Of a stretch of 47,257 nt of DNA, positions 1-8,785 are shown piece by piece. Every line of letters starts with the position of its first letter. The stretch's first letter is position 1. Made by a program: the position numbers and the translations under genes. The notes under the pieces are model-generated. The model made no database searches. It had not been told where the DNA came from and worked only from the letters and a program-made list of their open reading frames with translations. This DNA is from CAZJHX01 sp964545715 (lineage in GTDB: Bacteria; Myxococcota_A; UBA9042; GCA-2863065): assembly GCA_964545715.1 (NCBI GenBank), contig CAZJHX010000083.1, forward strand, positions 1 through 47,257, read 5' to 3'.

Positions 1-131
1 CCGGCCCGCCTTCGCTCGCCCGCCTTGGCGGCGAACGGCGTCGCCGCGCGGGTAGTAACGAATTTCCGACCTCGACAACTAGCCGACATTGGACCTCCAC
101 AGTTTCAGCTCAGAACGCTACCATGGCGCCA
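1..131. other. Leading non-coding stretch
   Basis: GC-rich sequence before the first gene. I see no convincing gene end, RNA gene or strong promoter here. It may hold the upstream region of the following lipoprotein gene, but nothing more specific can be supported. Confidence 0.4.
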
Positions 132-569
132 ATGAAATTCATCATGATGTCGCTCTTCGCGCTGGCGCTTGCCGGATGCTCCTCCGACACGGTGTCCTCG
201 AGCACCCGCTGTTACGACAACACCTGCAACGGGGTCGCAAGCGGCGAAAAGTGCTTCTCGTCCAACACGGCGTTTTGCGAGAGCTTGTGCGCGGAGTCTG
301 ACTGCCTCTCCGTGCAGCAGTGCGCTGACGAGTGCGACGGTGTTGCCCCCGAGCCGGAGAAAGAGAAGCCGCGGTGCTTCTACCAGTGCTTCAGCAACGA
401 GGCGTATTGTCTTAACGCGGAGACCCAGGCCGAGTGCGACGAGTTGGTGGCCAAAGACTGCAAGGGGACCACGCCCACCGAGGCGGCCACCTGGAGCGAG
501 GACTGCCGAAGCTGTGACGCCGGTGGCTGCGCGCCGCAGTGGTGGACCGACTGGGAAAACTCCAAGTAG
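132..569 (+). CDS. Cys-rich lipoprotein, function unknown
   Basis: A 145-aa protein with a type II signal peptide: MKFIMMSLFALALAGC ends in a lipobox (LAGC), so it should be lipid-anchored in the cell envelope. I count about 17 cysteines including the lipidated one, many in CxxxC-like spacings (QCADEC, CFYQC, CRSC). This suggests a small disulfide-stabilised extracytoplasmic domain. The start at ATG 132 gives a normal signal peptide; an ATG at 123 adds three residues. It lies 24 bp upstream of an RND transporter gene on the same strand and may be co-transcribed. I recognise no family; small Cys-rich lipoproteins of this kind are common in Myxococcota. Confidence 0.75.
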   Translation: MKFIMMSLFALALAGCSSDTVSSSTRCYDNTCNGVASGEKCFSSNTAFCESLCAESDCLSVQQCADECDGVAPEPEKEKPRCFYQCFSNEAYCLNAETQAECDELVAKDCKGTTPTEAATWSEDCRSCDAGGCAPQWWTDWENSK

Positions 570-2970
570 CAGCGGCTTTCGGATAACGCCCGCGTGAGCC
601 GCTACGTTCGCTTCGTCCTTCGTCACCGTGCGCTGGTGTTGGCGGTCTGCGCGCTGGTGACATTCGCGGCCGTCGCCATGCTCAGCCAGGCGGTGGTGGC
701 GTCCTCGGTCGGCAAGCTCTTCTTCGGGGAGTCACCGGCGTTTCTGCGCTACCTCGAGCGGGTCCGGCAGTTCGGCACGGACGACGTCATCATCCTGGCT
801 ATCGAGGACCTCGATGTGCTCGATCCGGCGACGCTGGATCGGCTGGAGGCGGCCACCGACGCCATTCGTGACAACGCTGAGGTCGAGCGGATCACCAGTA
901 TTTTGAGCGCTCAGCGTGTGCGCGTGATCGACGGTACGCTGACGGCCAAGAGCTACGCGACCGAAGCGCGCGCCCATCCGGAGCGCAAAGACGCGCTGTT
1001 GGCGGACCTGATCGCGGACGAGCTTGCGGGCGGTCTCCTGATTTCCAAAGACGGCCGCTCCACGGTCATGATTGTGGAGCTGTACGTCGATGCGGGCCGC
1101 CCGGCGGAAGACGGTCCGGCCCTGGTCGCCCACTTTGTCGACGCGCTGATCGCCGCCGGCTTCCCCGCTGAGCGCATTCACCGCGCCGGCTTTACGGCGA
1201 TCATGAGCGAGATGCTGGTCCAGACGGACTACACCTTCAAGACCATCTTTCCGGCGGTCGTGCTGGTGCTGCTGCTGGTCGTGTGGGTCATGTTCCGGCG
1301 CTTGTGGCCGGTCGCGATCGCCATGGGGATCTCGCTCATCGCCGTGCTGTGGACCATGGGCATCTCGGTGGCTATCGACCGCGAGATCAGCATCATGCAC
1401 AGCATCACGCCGATCGTGATCCTGATCGTCGGCTTTTCAGACGTCATCCACCTGTGCAGCGCCTACCTGCTGGAGCTCAGCCACGGCAAGGGCAAGGACG
1501 ACGCGATCCTGGCCAGCGCGGATGACGTCGGGCGCGCCTGCTTCTACACGTCGCTGACCACGTTTTTTGGGTTTGTCGGCATGTCGTTTGTGCCCACGCC
1601 TGTCTTTCGCGCGCTGGGGATCATCCTGGGCAGCGGGGTCGCGATCGCGCTGCTGCTGGCCGTTACGGTCGTGCCGATCATCTTCTCGTTCATGCGCCAG
1701 CCGAAGCCTTGGCGCGTTGGGGCGACGTCGCGCGTTCAGGCCGCCCTGGACCGCGTGCTCAACGCCATGTCTAACGCCGCGACGCGCCATCCGTGGACGG
1801 TCATCGGCGCGTTTGTCGTGGCGTTCGGCTTCTCGGTGTACGGGCTCGCCCACCTGGAGATCGACGCGGCGTTCACGGAGCGGCTCGCGGACGACAACCA
1901 GTTGGTGCGCGACACCGACTTCTTCGAGGAGCACTTCACGCCGAGCAATCTCATGCAGGTCTACGTGCAGGCGACCGGACCCGGCGTGGTCGAGGCGGTC
2001 GATGACGACGAGTTTGGGGATCTGTCAATGGATGACCCCGACTTCGAGGACTTCGAGGACTCCGGTGAGCCCGTCGCCCAGACAGGAAAGAACGCTCTCT
2101 TCGAGCCCAGCCTGTTTGCGCGCCTGGCCCAGCTCCAGCGGCAGATCGAGGCGCGCGACGACGTGATCAGCGTGACGTCGCTGATCGATCTCTACGAGCG
2201 CATGCACAAGGAGCTGACCGCCGGGCAGCCCGAGGCGGGCGCGCTACCGACCACGCGCCGCGGCCTGTCCGAATATGCGCTGCTCTTCGAACTGGGCGGC
2301 GGGCAGAACCTCGACCGCCTGGTGGACTTTGATCGCCGCACGGCCGTCTTGTCGCTACGGCTGAAAAACGAGGCGGCGCGCGAAGCCCGCGTGACCGGCG
2401 ACGCCGTGCATGCGCTGGCCAAAGAGACCCTCGGAGCTGATGCGGAGGTCGAGCCCAGCGGCATCGTCTACCTGATGGGCGACTGGCTGGACGAGGTGAT
2501 CTCTGGTCAGCGACGGGGGCTCATCTTCACGTTTACGGCCATCGCCATCTTCATGTGCATCGGTCTGCGCTCGGTGCGGGTCGGCCTGTGGTCCATGGTG
2601 CCCAACGCCCTGCCATTGCTGATGCTCGGCGGGATTCTGGGGCTGCTGTGGGACAAGGTGGACTCCGACAACCTGATCCTGGCGATGCTGGCCATCGGCA
2701 TCGGCGTCGACGACACGGTCCACTTCATGATGCGCTACAAGATCGAGGCCGCGCGCACCGCCGACCGACGCCTGGCGCTGCAGCGCACGTTTGACTTCGC
2801 GGGCCGCGCGATCGTGATGACCACCGTGGTTCTGGGCGCCGGCTTCGCGCCGATGATGCTCAGCGATTACGTGACCACGGCGCGTCTGGGCTCGCTGCTG
2901 CCGCTGACGTTGACCCTGGCCCTGGTCGCGGATCTGCTGCTGGTCCCGGCGCTGGTGATGGTCGGGCCGC

Positions 2971-3438
<468 letters not shown>

Positions 3439-3449
3439 AGCGAACCGGG

Positions 3450-3455
3450 TATAAC
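3450..3455. promoter_or_regulatory. Shared divergent -10-like element
   Basis: The hexamer TATAAC lies 7 nt before the ATG at 3463. The same bases read on the other strand give GTTATACC, 9-10 nt before the VOC start at 3438. No Shine-Dalgarno precedes either start, so both transcripts may be leaderless. Assignment is by pattern only. Confidence 0.45.
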
Positions 3456-3462
3456 AGCGCCC

Positions 3463-5286
3463 ATGCCGGATCAAGTCGCAACGAATGCACAGCCCAAAAC
3501 ACTGGAAGTCGTCCCGATCAGTCCGCCGCCCGATGCGCAGCGCGTTCGGCGGGATGCGGCGCCGGCCGCCGAGGGCAAAAAGAAGACTCGTTATTGCCTG
3601 CCGGACGCGCTCGAGTCGCCGACGGTGGTCGGGTATCGCACCCGCATCCCGCTGACGCACGACGAGGCCACGGCCGCCATGCCGCTGTTGTCGCTGGCCC
3701 GCCCCGCTTCGTTTGTCGCGGGTGACGCGGTGTTGGAGCGCGAGCTGTTCGAGGAGTGTTCGCTGGGCATCATGTCTGCGCGCCAGTCGACCAATTATCG
3801 GGGCTTTCGGCAGGTCACCCTGGGGCCCGCCGACTCCCAGCGCGCGGCGGAGCTGCTGCGGGAGCTCAACGGGGTGGAGGCCCCGGTTCTGGACGGCGCG
3901 GCGCATACGCATTTGGTGATCTCGAGGCCGTATCGCACGCCGTTTACGCTGCTGCTGACCCTGGCCGGGCACAAAGCGTTTACCAGCCTGTTCACGGTGC
4001 CGCTGCGGGCCCTGCGTAAGCGGTTCCAGCACATCGACGACATCCCCACCATCGGGTACCTGCAGGACCTGCATATCGGGATCCTGGCGGACGCCATGGA
4101 GCGCGCTGCGGTCATCGCCTCCGCGGGGCGGCGGGCGGCCAACGTCATCATGGCGCCGTTTGGCGGAGAGCCGCGCGCGGCCAACAAGGGGCGCGTCACG
4201 CAGCTGCAGAAGCTTGCGGGCCTGACGGCGTCGGAGCGCTCTCACGGCTGGCACATCGCACTTGCGGTGCAGGTCGGCGCTGTGTCCGAGGAGGCCCGAA
4301 TCGCGCTGGACCCGCCTCTGGCCCGGAAGCTCGGCGCCAACTTGCTGGCCTTTCGGTCCGAGCGCATCCAGCCCGGGGTCAACCAGGAGGAGAAGGCGCC
4401 GCCGGCGTATCAGAGCCGCCAGGATATGCGCTTTCCCGACGAGCTGATCGTGCAGGCAGGGCGCGCGGCCTACAACGCCTTTGCGCACTGGACCGGGGTC
4501 GACCGGGAGCGTTCGAAAGAGCTGCTGCTGCTGGATCGGATCGACGTGCTCACGCCCGGCGGCAAAGAGCGGCTGCGCGCCATCCGTCGCGATCTGGGCG
4601 ACATCACGGACAAGATGATCAAGGACATCCCGCTGTGGGCTGACATACCGACCGGCCGCGCCTTCAGCAAGAACGCGCGTCGCGGCAAGAAGGCTTTTGC
4701 GTTGGCCGGTCAGCGCATCTATGTGGCCGGCCTGTCGCGCTCCGAGATCAAGACCGCGGGCCTGGACTGGATTCACGCGATCCGGGCCACGGGCGCGGCC
4801 GCAGCACGCAGCGCGTTGTACTGCGAGCTGATGGGGGTTGTGGATCTGCCGCCGGACTGCGATCTGCTGGCCGGCATGTGCCTGATGGCGGGGCCGGTCA
4901 ACCAGAATGATGTGGGCAAGCAGTTCTACGCTTACCCGGACCTGCTGGCCGGCGCCCACCCCGACCTCGATCCCACGTCCATGCTGGTGTGGACCTTCAA
5001 GGCCAAGACCGTGGCGGACCCGATCGGCAACGAAGAGCAGCTGATGAACAGCAAGCGAAAGGGCGCGCTGGTCGATCTGCGACCGGGTCCGCACGAGGTC
5101 GTGTCGGTGCGGCAGGCAAGCGGCGCCTCCAGCCCGATGCGCAGCGCCGGCGGGCAGGTCAATCGGGAGCGCGCGTTTGGCGATCAGGGCAACTTCGTCA
5201 CCGCGCTGGACGGCGCCCACATCCCCGGCAACGGGGGCGCCGTGTGGCCCGACGACCAGCGCAACGCCGTCGTCTGGGGTCAGTAA
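3463..5286 (+). CDS. Large protein of unknown function
   Basis: A 607-aa protein that I do not recognise. It has no signal peptide or lipobox. The start at ATG 3463 follows a TATAAC box by 7 nt; an in-frame ATG at 3421 would overlap the divergent VOC gene and is less likely. The N-terminal 45 residues are Pro/Ala/Lys-rich and probably disordered. The body is soluble-looking with scattered hydrophobic stretches (TPFTLLLTLAGHK, near residue 170). The C-terminal end is Gly/Asn-rich (DGAHIPGNGGAVWPDD). It ends 5 bp before the DUF4336 gene, so the two are probably co-transcribed. No catalytic motif is obvious to me. Confidence 0.8.
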   Translation: MPDQVATNAQPKTLEVVPISPPPDAQRVRRDAAPAAEGKKKTRYCLPDALESPTVVGYRTRIPLTHDEATAAMPLLSLARPASFVAGDAVLERELFEECSLGIMSARQSTNYRGFRQVTLGPADSQRAAELLRELNGVEAPVLDGAAHTHLVISRPYRTPFTLLLTLAGHKAFTSLFTVPLRALRKRFQHIDDIPTIGYLQDLHIGILADAMERAAVIASAGRRAANVIMAPFGGEPRAANKGRVTQLQKLAGLTASERSHGWHIALAVQVGAVSEEARIALDPPLARKLGANLLAFRSERIQPGVNQEEKAPPAYQSRQDMRFPDELIVQAGRAAYNAFAHWTGVDRERSKELLLLDRIDVLTPGGKERLRAIRRDLGDITDKMIKDIPLWADIPTGRAFSKNARRGKKAFALAGQRIYVAGLSRSEIKTAGLDWIHAIRATGAAAARSALYCELMGVVDLPPDCDLLAGMCLMAGPVNQNDVGKQFYAYPDLLAGAHPDLDPTSMLVWTFKAKTVADPIGNEEQLMNSKRKGALVDLRPGPHEVVSVRQASGASSPMRSAGGQVNRERAFGDQGNFVTALDGAHIPGNGGAVWPDDQRNAVVWGQ

Positions 5287-5291
5287 GTCAC

Positions 5292-5963
5292 ATGCGCAAA
5301 GTTGCCGAAAACATTTGGGTTGAAGAGAAGATCATCAAGGTCGTAGGCGTCCACCTGCCGGCGCGGATGACCGCGATCAAGCTGAGTGACGGCGGGCTGC
5401 TGCTGTACTCGCCCTTTGCGCCGACGGACGAGCGCGACGCTTTTCTGGCCGATCTGGGCCCGGTCCGCTACGCGGTGGCCCCCAACAAGTTCCACCACTT
5501 ATACATCGGCCACTACACCGAAAAGTACCCGGACGCACAGGTCCTGGGCGCACCCGGACTGGGTAAAAAGCGTGAGGACGTGGCCTTCGACGCGGCCTTG
5601 TCCGCCGACCCTGTCCCCGGCTGGGCGGCGGACCTGGACCAGCACCTGATCGGCGGCTACCCGGCCGTCGGCGAGACGGTTCTATTTCACCGGGCATCGC
5701 GCACGCTGATCGCGGCCGACACGCTCTTCAACCTGGCGCGCAGCACGCACACGATCACGCGCATCTATCAGATGGTGGCGCTGTCCGGCGACGGACCTGC
5801 CGTCTCCAAGCTGCTGAAGTGGGTCCTCAAGGACAAGGCCGCCGCCCGGGCCTCGATAGACCACATTCTGGGGTGGGACTTCGACCGGCTGATCATGTGT
5901 CATGGAGAGATCATCGAGACCGGCGGTCGCGAGATCCTTAGGAAGGCGTTCGACTGGCTTTAG
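5292..5963 (+). CDS. DUF4336-type metallo-beta-lactamase-like protein
   Basis: A 223-aa cytoplasmic protein resembling the DUF4336 family, a divergent branch of the metallo-beta-lactamase fold. The opening (VAENIWVEE, then VGVHLPARMTAIKLSDGGLLLYSP) is the typical first sheet. The classical HxHxDH zinc motif is absent; at its place is FHHLYIGHYTEKYPDA followed by APGL, as in this family. Later, TLIAADTLFNL matches the second metal-site strand. Members are often described as methanol-oxidation-like or hydrolase-like without a proven reaction. It starts 5 bp after the preceding gene, and its stop overlaps the convergent minus-strand gene by 4 bp. Confidence 0.75.
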   Translation: MRKVAENIWVEEKIIKVVGVHLPARMTAIKLSDGGLLLYSPFAPTDERDAFLADLGPVRYAVAPNKFHHLYIGHYTEKYPDAQVLGAPGLGKKREDVAFDAALSADPVPGWAADLDQHLIGGYPAVGETVLFHRASRTLIAADTLFNLARSTHTITRIYQMVALSGDGPAVSKLLKWVLKDKAAARASIDHILGWDFDRLIMCHGEIIETGGREILRKAFDWL

Positions 5964-6988
5964 AGCACGTTCGCGCCCCAGGCCACGCCGACGGACGTGA
6001 CGAACGGGATGTCGAACTGGTCGCCGACCGACTTGGAGTAGTAGGGCGCCTTCAGCAGCACGTGGATCTCCCACGGCGGCGCCGGCGACCAGAAGACGCC
6101 GGCGGCCACGAGCAGCGCGGTGCGGCCTGAGTTGACGGCCGGCTCGTCGCCCCACTGGGACGCCGCCTCCCAGTCGACCTCATGCTGCAGCAGGAAGCGC
6201 CAGCTGGTCAGGCCGAACCCCGTTATCGCGCCCACACCGGACGCCACGCGGGATCCCGGCCGGAAGCCCTCCGAGTTTTCGTAGAAGCCCAGACGAGACT
6301 CCACCCAACCGGCCAGCGAGACCGAGCTGAACGCATACCCAAGCTGCAGGCCCACGGTCGGCATGACGGTGCCGGTGCCAAAGAACATGTGCTGGTGCTC
6401 GAGCCCGCTTCGCCCTCGCACGAACGGGTTCTCCACCGTACCGCCTGTGGGCAGCGTCGCGCCCACCGTGGTCTGCAGGCTGAACCCCGCAGCGTCGCCC
6501 GGATTGACGATCCCGACTCGCACGCCGACGCCGACGTCGCCGATGCCGACGATCGCCTCGTCGCGATGGTGAATGCTCTGAAAGCCCTCGATGTCGTGGC
6601 CGTGCGAGTCTCCAAAGGTCGCTGAGACCTGGTTGACCCGCATCGGCAGCGACACCTCCAGGCTGAGCCGGTCGTGCAGCCCGAAGGACGCCGCCAGGTT
6701 CCAGCTCATCAGCACCGCGCTGAGATGATGTGAATCCGCCTGATCCTCTGCGGCCAGGCCCGGCTCCGGCTGGTTCGGGTCAACCGGATGGCCGCCCTCG
6801 AGAAAGGACAGGCCGAAGTCCAATGAGACGTTGAGCTGTCCGAGTCCGAGCAGCTGTCTGTAGACACTTGAGCCTCCACCCGGGAGGCTTGGGTTGCTTC
6901 AAGCCGCTCACGAGGCGCCCTCCGCTTGAACCGGCCAGACAAACAGCGCGAGCACCAGCAAGACGGTGATCTGTCGGGTCTTTCTCAT
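5960..6988 (-). CDS. Candidate UxxU selenoprotein, outer-membrane barrel
   Basis: Read from ATG 6988, the frame encodes a signal peptide (MRKTRQITVLLVLALFVWPV, cleavage probably after QA22), then EGAS, UGA (6908-6910), Ala-Ala, UGA (6899-6901), then SNPSLPGGG and about 310 further residues without interruption. Both halves are in one frame; only UGA interrupts it, and the spacing is that of a CxxC motif. The body has alternating hydrophobic strands, His/Asp patches (DSHHLSA, DSHGHD, IHHRDE) and an aromatic-rich end, as in outer-membrane beta-barrels. The ATG overlaps the stop of the upstream thioredoxin-like gene (ATGA), so translation is probably coupled. With Sec read-through the protein is 342 aa with U27 and U30. 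The alternative is a gene killed by two nonsense mutations, or a TTG start at 6823 giving a barrel with no signal peptide, which makes little sense. Confidence 0.65.
6871..6889 (-). promoter_or_regulatory. Bacterial SECIS-like hairpin
   Basis: In the mRNA a perfect 7-bp stem (AGCCUCC / GGAGGCU) closes a 5-nt loop CGGGU. The loop begins 25 nt after the first in-frame UGA and 16 nt after the second. It has a G among its first two bases. These features agree with the published general model of bacterial SECIS elements (apical loop roughly 16-37 nt past UGA, G near the loop start). CUUG at the second UGA could also pair with CAAG just after the stem. Position and shape are seen; function is inferred. 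Confidence 0.55.
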
Positions 6989-7656
6989 GGTGTGGCCGCC
7001 TTCTGGATGGCCGCGGACAGCCGGTCGAGGTGCAGGCCGGAGATGACGTCCACCTGCGCGCCGTCCGGGCCGACAACGATCACGTACGGCAGCTCTTTGG
7101 CGGTGCGCAGATGCTGCTTGGCCAGCGGGGTGTCCCAGCTCACCACGTTCAGCTTGCGCAGCGCCACATCCGGTCGCTGCGCCAGGGTGTCCGCCATGGC
7201 GGCGTCGACCTTTTTGCAGGGGCCGCACCACCGTGCGTAGAAGTCGAAGACCGTCACCTTGCCCGGTACGGCGTGCGCGGCCAGGTCGACCGCTGATCCG
7301 TCGCGCGTCAGCCAGGCGACGTCCAGCTTGTCGTCGAAGGGCGACTCGTCGATGTATTGACCTCTGCCGGCCCCGATGACGGCGCGGTAGCCGGCCTTCT
7401 CGGCGACCCGCACGAGCGCCGTGGGGGGCAAGGCCGCGTCATGTTGCACGCTGACTTCGGCCAGGTCTCGGTTGAACGTCGCGTCCGTGATCTGCGCGTG
7501 CTTCTCCAACGCGGCGACGGCGTTGACCCCGCACGAGGCGCAGTCGATGTCTTGAAGTGAGATCACGGTGCGCTGCGTATGGCCGCAGCCCGCCGCGATC
7601 AGGGTCACAAGGCCCACGAGCGCAGTGCGCCCCTGAGCAGAGAACGTCTTAATCAT
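6985..7656 (-). CDS. HMA-like plus thioredoxin-domain lipoprotein
   Basis: A 223-aa predicted lipoprotein (lipobox IAAGC, Cys24). Residues about 30-95 look like a heavy-metal-associated fold with its CxxC (CASC, Cys39/Cys42) and the pattern ALEKHAQITDATFN then VRVAEKAGYRAVI. Residues about 110-222 form a thioredoxin-like domain with active site FYARWCGPCKK (Cys144/Cys147) and a cis-Pro segment ELPYVIVVGP. It should act in the periplasm as a thiol redox or metal-transfer protein. It sits between a Cys/His-rich exported protein and the UxxU candidate, whose ATG overlaps its TGA, suggesting a shared metal/thiol role. Which metal is unknown; copper or mercury would fit the HMA fold. Confidence 0.85.
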   Translation of the reverse strand: MIKTFSAQGRTALVGLVTLIAAGCGHTQRTVISLQDIDCASCGVNAVAALEKHAQITDATFNRDLAEVSVQHDAALPPTALVRVAEKAGYRAVIGAGRGQYIDESPFDDKLDVAWLTRDGSAVDLAAHAVPGKVTVFDFYARWCGPCKKVDAAMADTLAQRPDVALRKLNVVSWDTPLAKQHLRTAKELPYVIVVGPDGAQVDVISGLHLDRLSAAIQKAATP

Positions 7657-7719
7657 GTCTTTTCTACCTGTTCTTTTCGTTACTTGAGTTGAGTTCTTGT
7701 TGAGGCGCAGGTCCTCGAC

Positions 7720-8160
7720 TCAAGTCGTGAATGAACAGATCAGGATGCGGCGGGTTGCCCCCGAAAGTGGGGGTGGGGTACGCGGCACAACGAGCGTGTT
7801 GGCCCACGTGATGCTCGGAGGCCAGCCGACGTCGACGACGTTCGGCGCGGCGGCAGGCGTGGCATGGCGTGAGAGCGAGGTGTCGGACCGGGACGCGGAG
7901 CCGGCCAGCGGCTGGCGATAGACGACATCGCAGCACGGTGGCGTTGAGATCTCCGGTCCGGGCACGTCGCGCTCGTGGTGGCAGCAGGCGCCCTCGGGTT
8001 GGGCGGGCGGTGCGTCCTGGTCGGGGCAGCGCGCGGAGACGTGACCGTCGCGACTGCACGTAAAGAGCGCGGTGTTGGCGAGCGCGGGCGGAACGCTGAT
8101 CCCGATGCAGAGCAAAACAATGGTCAGACGTGCGGCAGTGCTGGCGAAGACTCGGCTCAC
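7720..8160 (-). CDS. Exported Cys/His-rich protein, likely metal-linked
   Basis: A 146-aa protein with a signal peptide (core LTIVLLCIGISVPPALA). The mature part carries FTCSRDGHVSARC, then EGACCHHERD and TPPCCDVVY, a cluster of paired Cys and His that suggests metal or disulfide chemistry. The C-terminal half is Pro/Ala-rich and may be a loose linker. I chose GTG 8160 because a TATACT box ends 6 nt before it; a GTG at 8196 would add 12 residues upstream of the signal peptide. It heads the minus-strand set leading to the HMA-thioredoxin protein (64-bp gap) and the UxxU candidate. No named family recognised. Confidence 0.7.
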   Translation of the reverse strand: MSRVFASTAARLTIVLLCIGISVPPALANTALFTCSRDGHVSARCPDQDAPPAQPEGACCHHERDVPGPEISTPPCCDVVYRQPLAGSASRSDTSLSRHATPAAAPNVVDVGWPPSITWANTLVVPRTPPPLSGATRRILICSFTT

Positions 8161-8166
8161 GCGGGG

Positions 8167-8172
8167 AGTATA
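8167..8172 (-). promoter_or_regulatory. TATACT -10-like box
   Basis: TATACT on the minus strand ends 6 nt before GTG 8160, with no Shine-Dalgarno between. This fits a leaderless promoter for the thiol/metal set. No good -35 was found. Confidence 0.45.
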
Positions 8173-8203
8173 CGGGTTGCGCCATCCAATGTGCACACCG
8201 AAG

Positions 8204-8776
8204 TCAACGGGGCCTGGCCCCCGCCATCACGATCCCGAAGATGACCATTGCGCCGACGGCCACCAGGTCGAGCCCGATGCCCGCGCGGAAGTCGTGGCGC
8301 GGGTCGCCGCCTATCCACAGCGTCTGGTGAGACAGCTCCAAGCTGAAAATGCCGTAGGCAAAGTCCAGCAGGGCGGTGGCGCGTACGCCGGCCGCAAAGT
8401 CGTCTGTGACCGATCCCAGAACCGCGCGCGGCACCAGGGACGCGGCGAACATCGGCCCGGCTGACCACCCCACGCCGAGTCCCAGTGAGCCGAAGTGGCT
8501 GCCGTCGCCCCGGTGGTCGTAGTGGTAGCCGAGCTCCGGCAGCCACATCAGGCCCTTGTGCGTCTCGGTGTCGCCCAGGTCCCGGTCAACGAACCGATGG
8601 CTGCCTACAAGGTCCAGGTAATACGCCGGATCCCCGTCGTCGGCCGGGATGACCTGCACGCCCTGCGTCAGTCGCAGGAACACGCGGTGCCAGACTTTCT
8701 TGGGGGTCGCGCTAGCGGGGATCAGCAGCGCCAGGAGCAGGCATACGGTCCGAAACCCGGTGGCTGGGCGGCGCAT
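8204..8776 (-). CDS. Small exported protein, possible outer-membrane barrel
   Basis: A 190-aa protein with a signal peptide (RTVCLLLALLIPASA). The rest alternates hydrophobic and polar residues with Gly and aromatics (SLGLGVGWSAGPMFAASLVP, YGIFSLELSHQTLW), typical of a small 8-strand-like barrel, and ends in a hydrophobic stretch (LVAVGAMVIFGIVMAG). It starts 9 bp after the stop of the giant M60 gene, yet has its own TAGCCT box 6 nt before the ATG. The following minus-strand gene begins about 43 bp after its stop. Function unknown. Confidence 0.65.
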   Translation of the reverse strand: MRRPATGFRTVCLLLALLIPASATPKKVWHRVFLRLTQGVQVIPADDGDPAYYLDLVGSHRFVDRDLGDTETHKGLMWLPELGYHYDHRGDGSHFGSLGLGVGWSAGPMFAASLVPRAVLGSVTDDFAAGVRATALLDFAYGIFSLELSHQTLWIGGDPRHDFRAGIGLDLVAVGAMVIFGIVMAGARPR

Positions 8777-8785
8777 GAGTCCAGG

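Noticed and set aside
3439..5220. Upstream extension of the VOC frame
   Set aside because: Only the last 155 codons resemble a VOC protein; the rest is antisense to the 607-aa gene.
7660..7722. Possible further UGA read-through in the Cys/His-rich protein
   Set aside because: The frame after TGA 7720 shows no Cys-context or conserved-looking sequence, and I saw no SECIS-like hairpin right after it; a normal stop is simpler.
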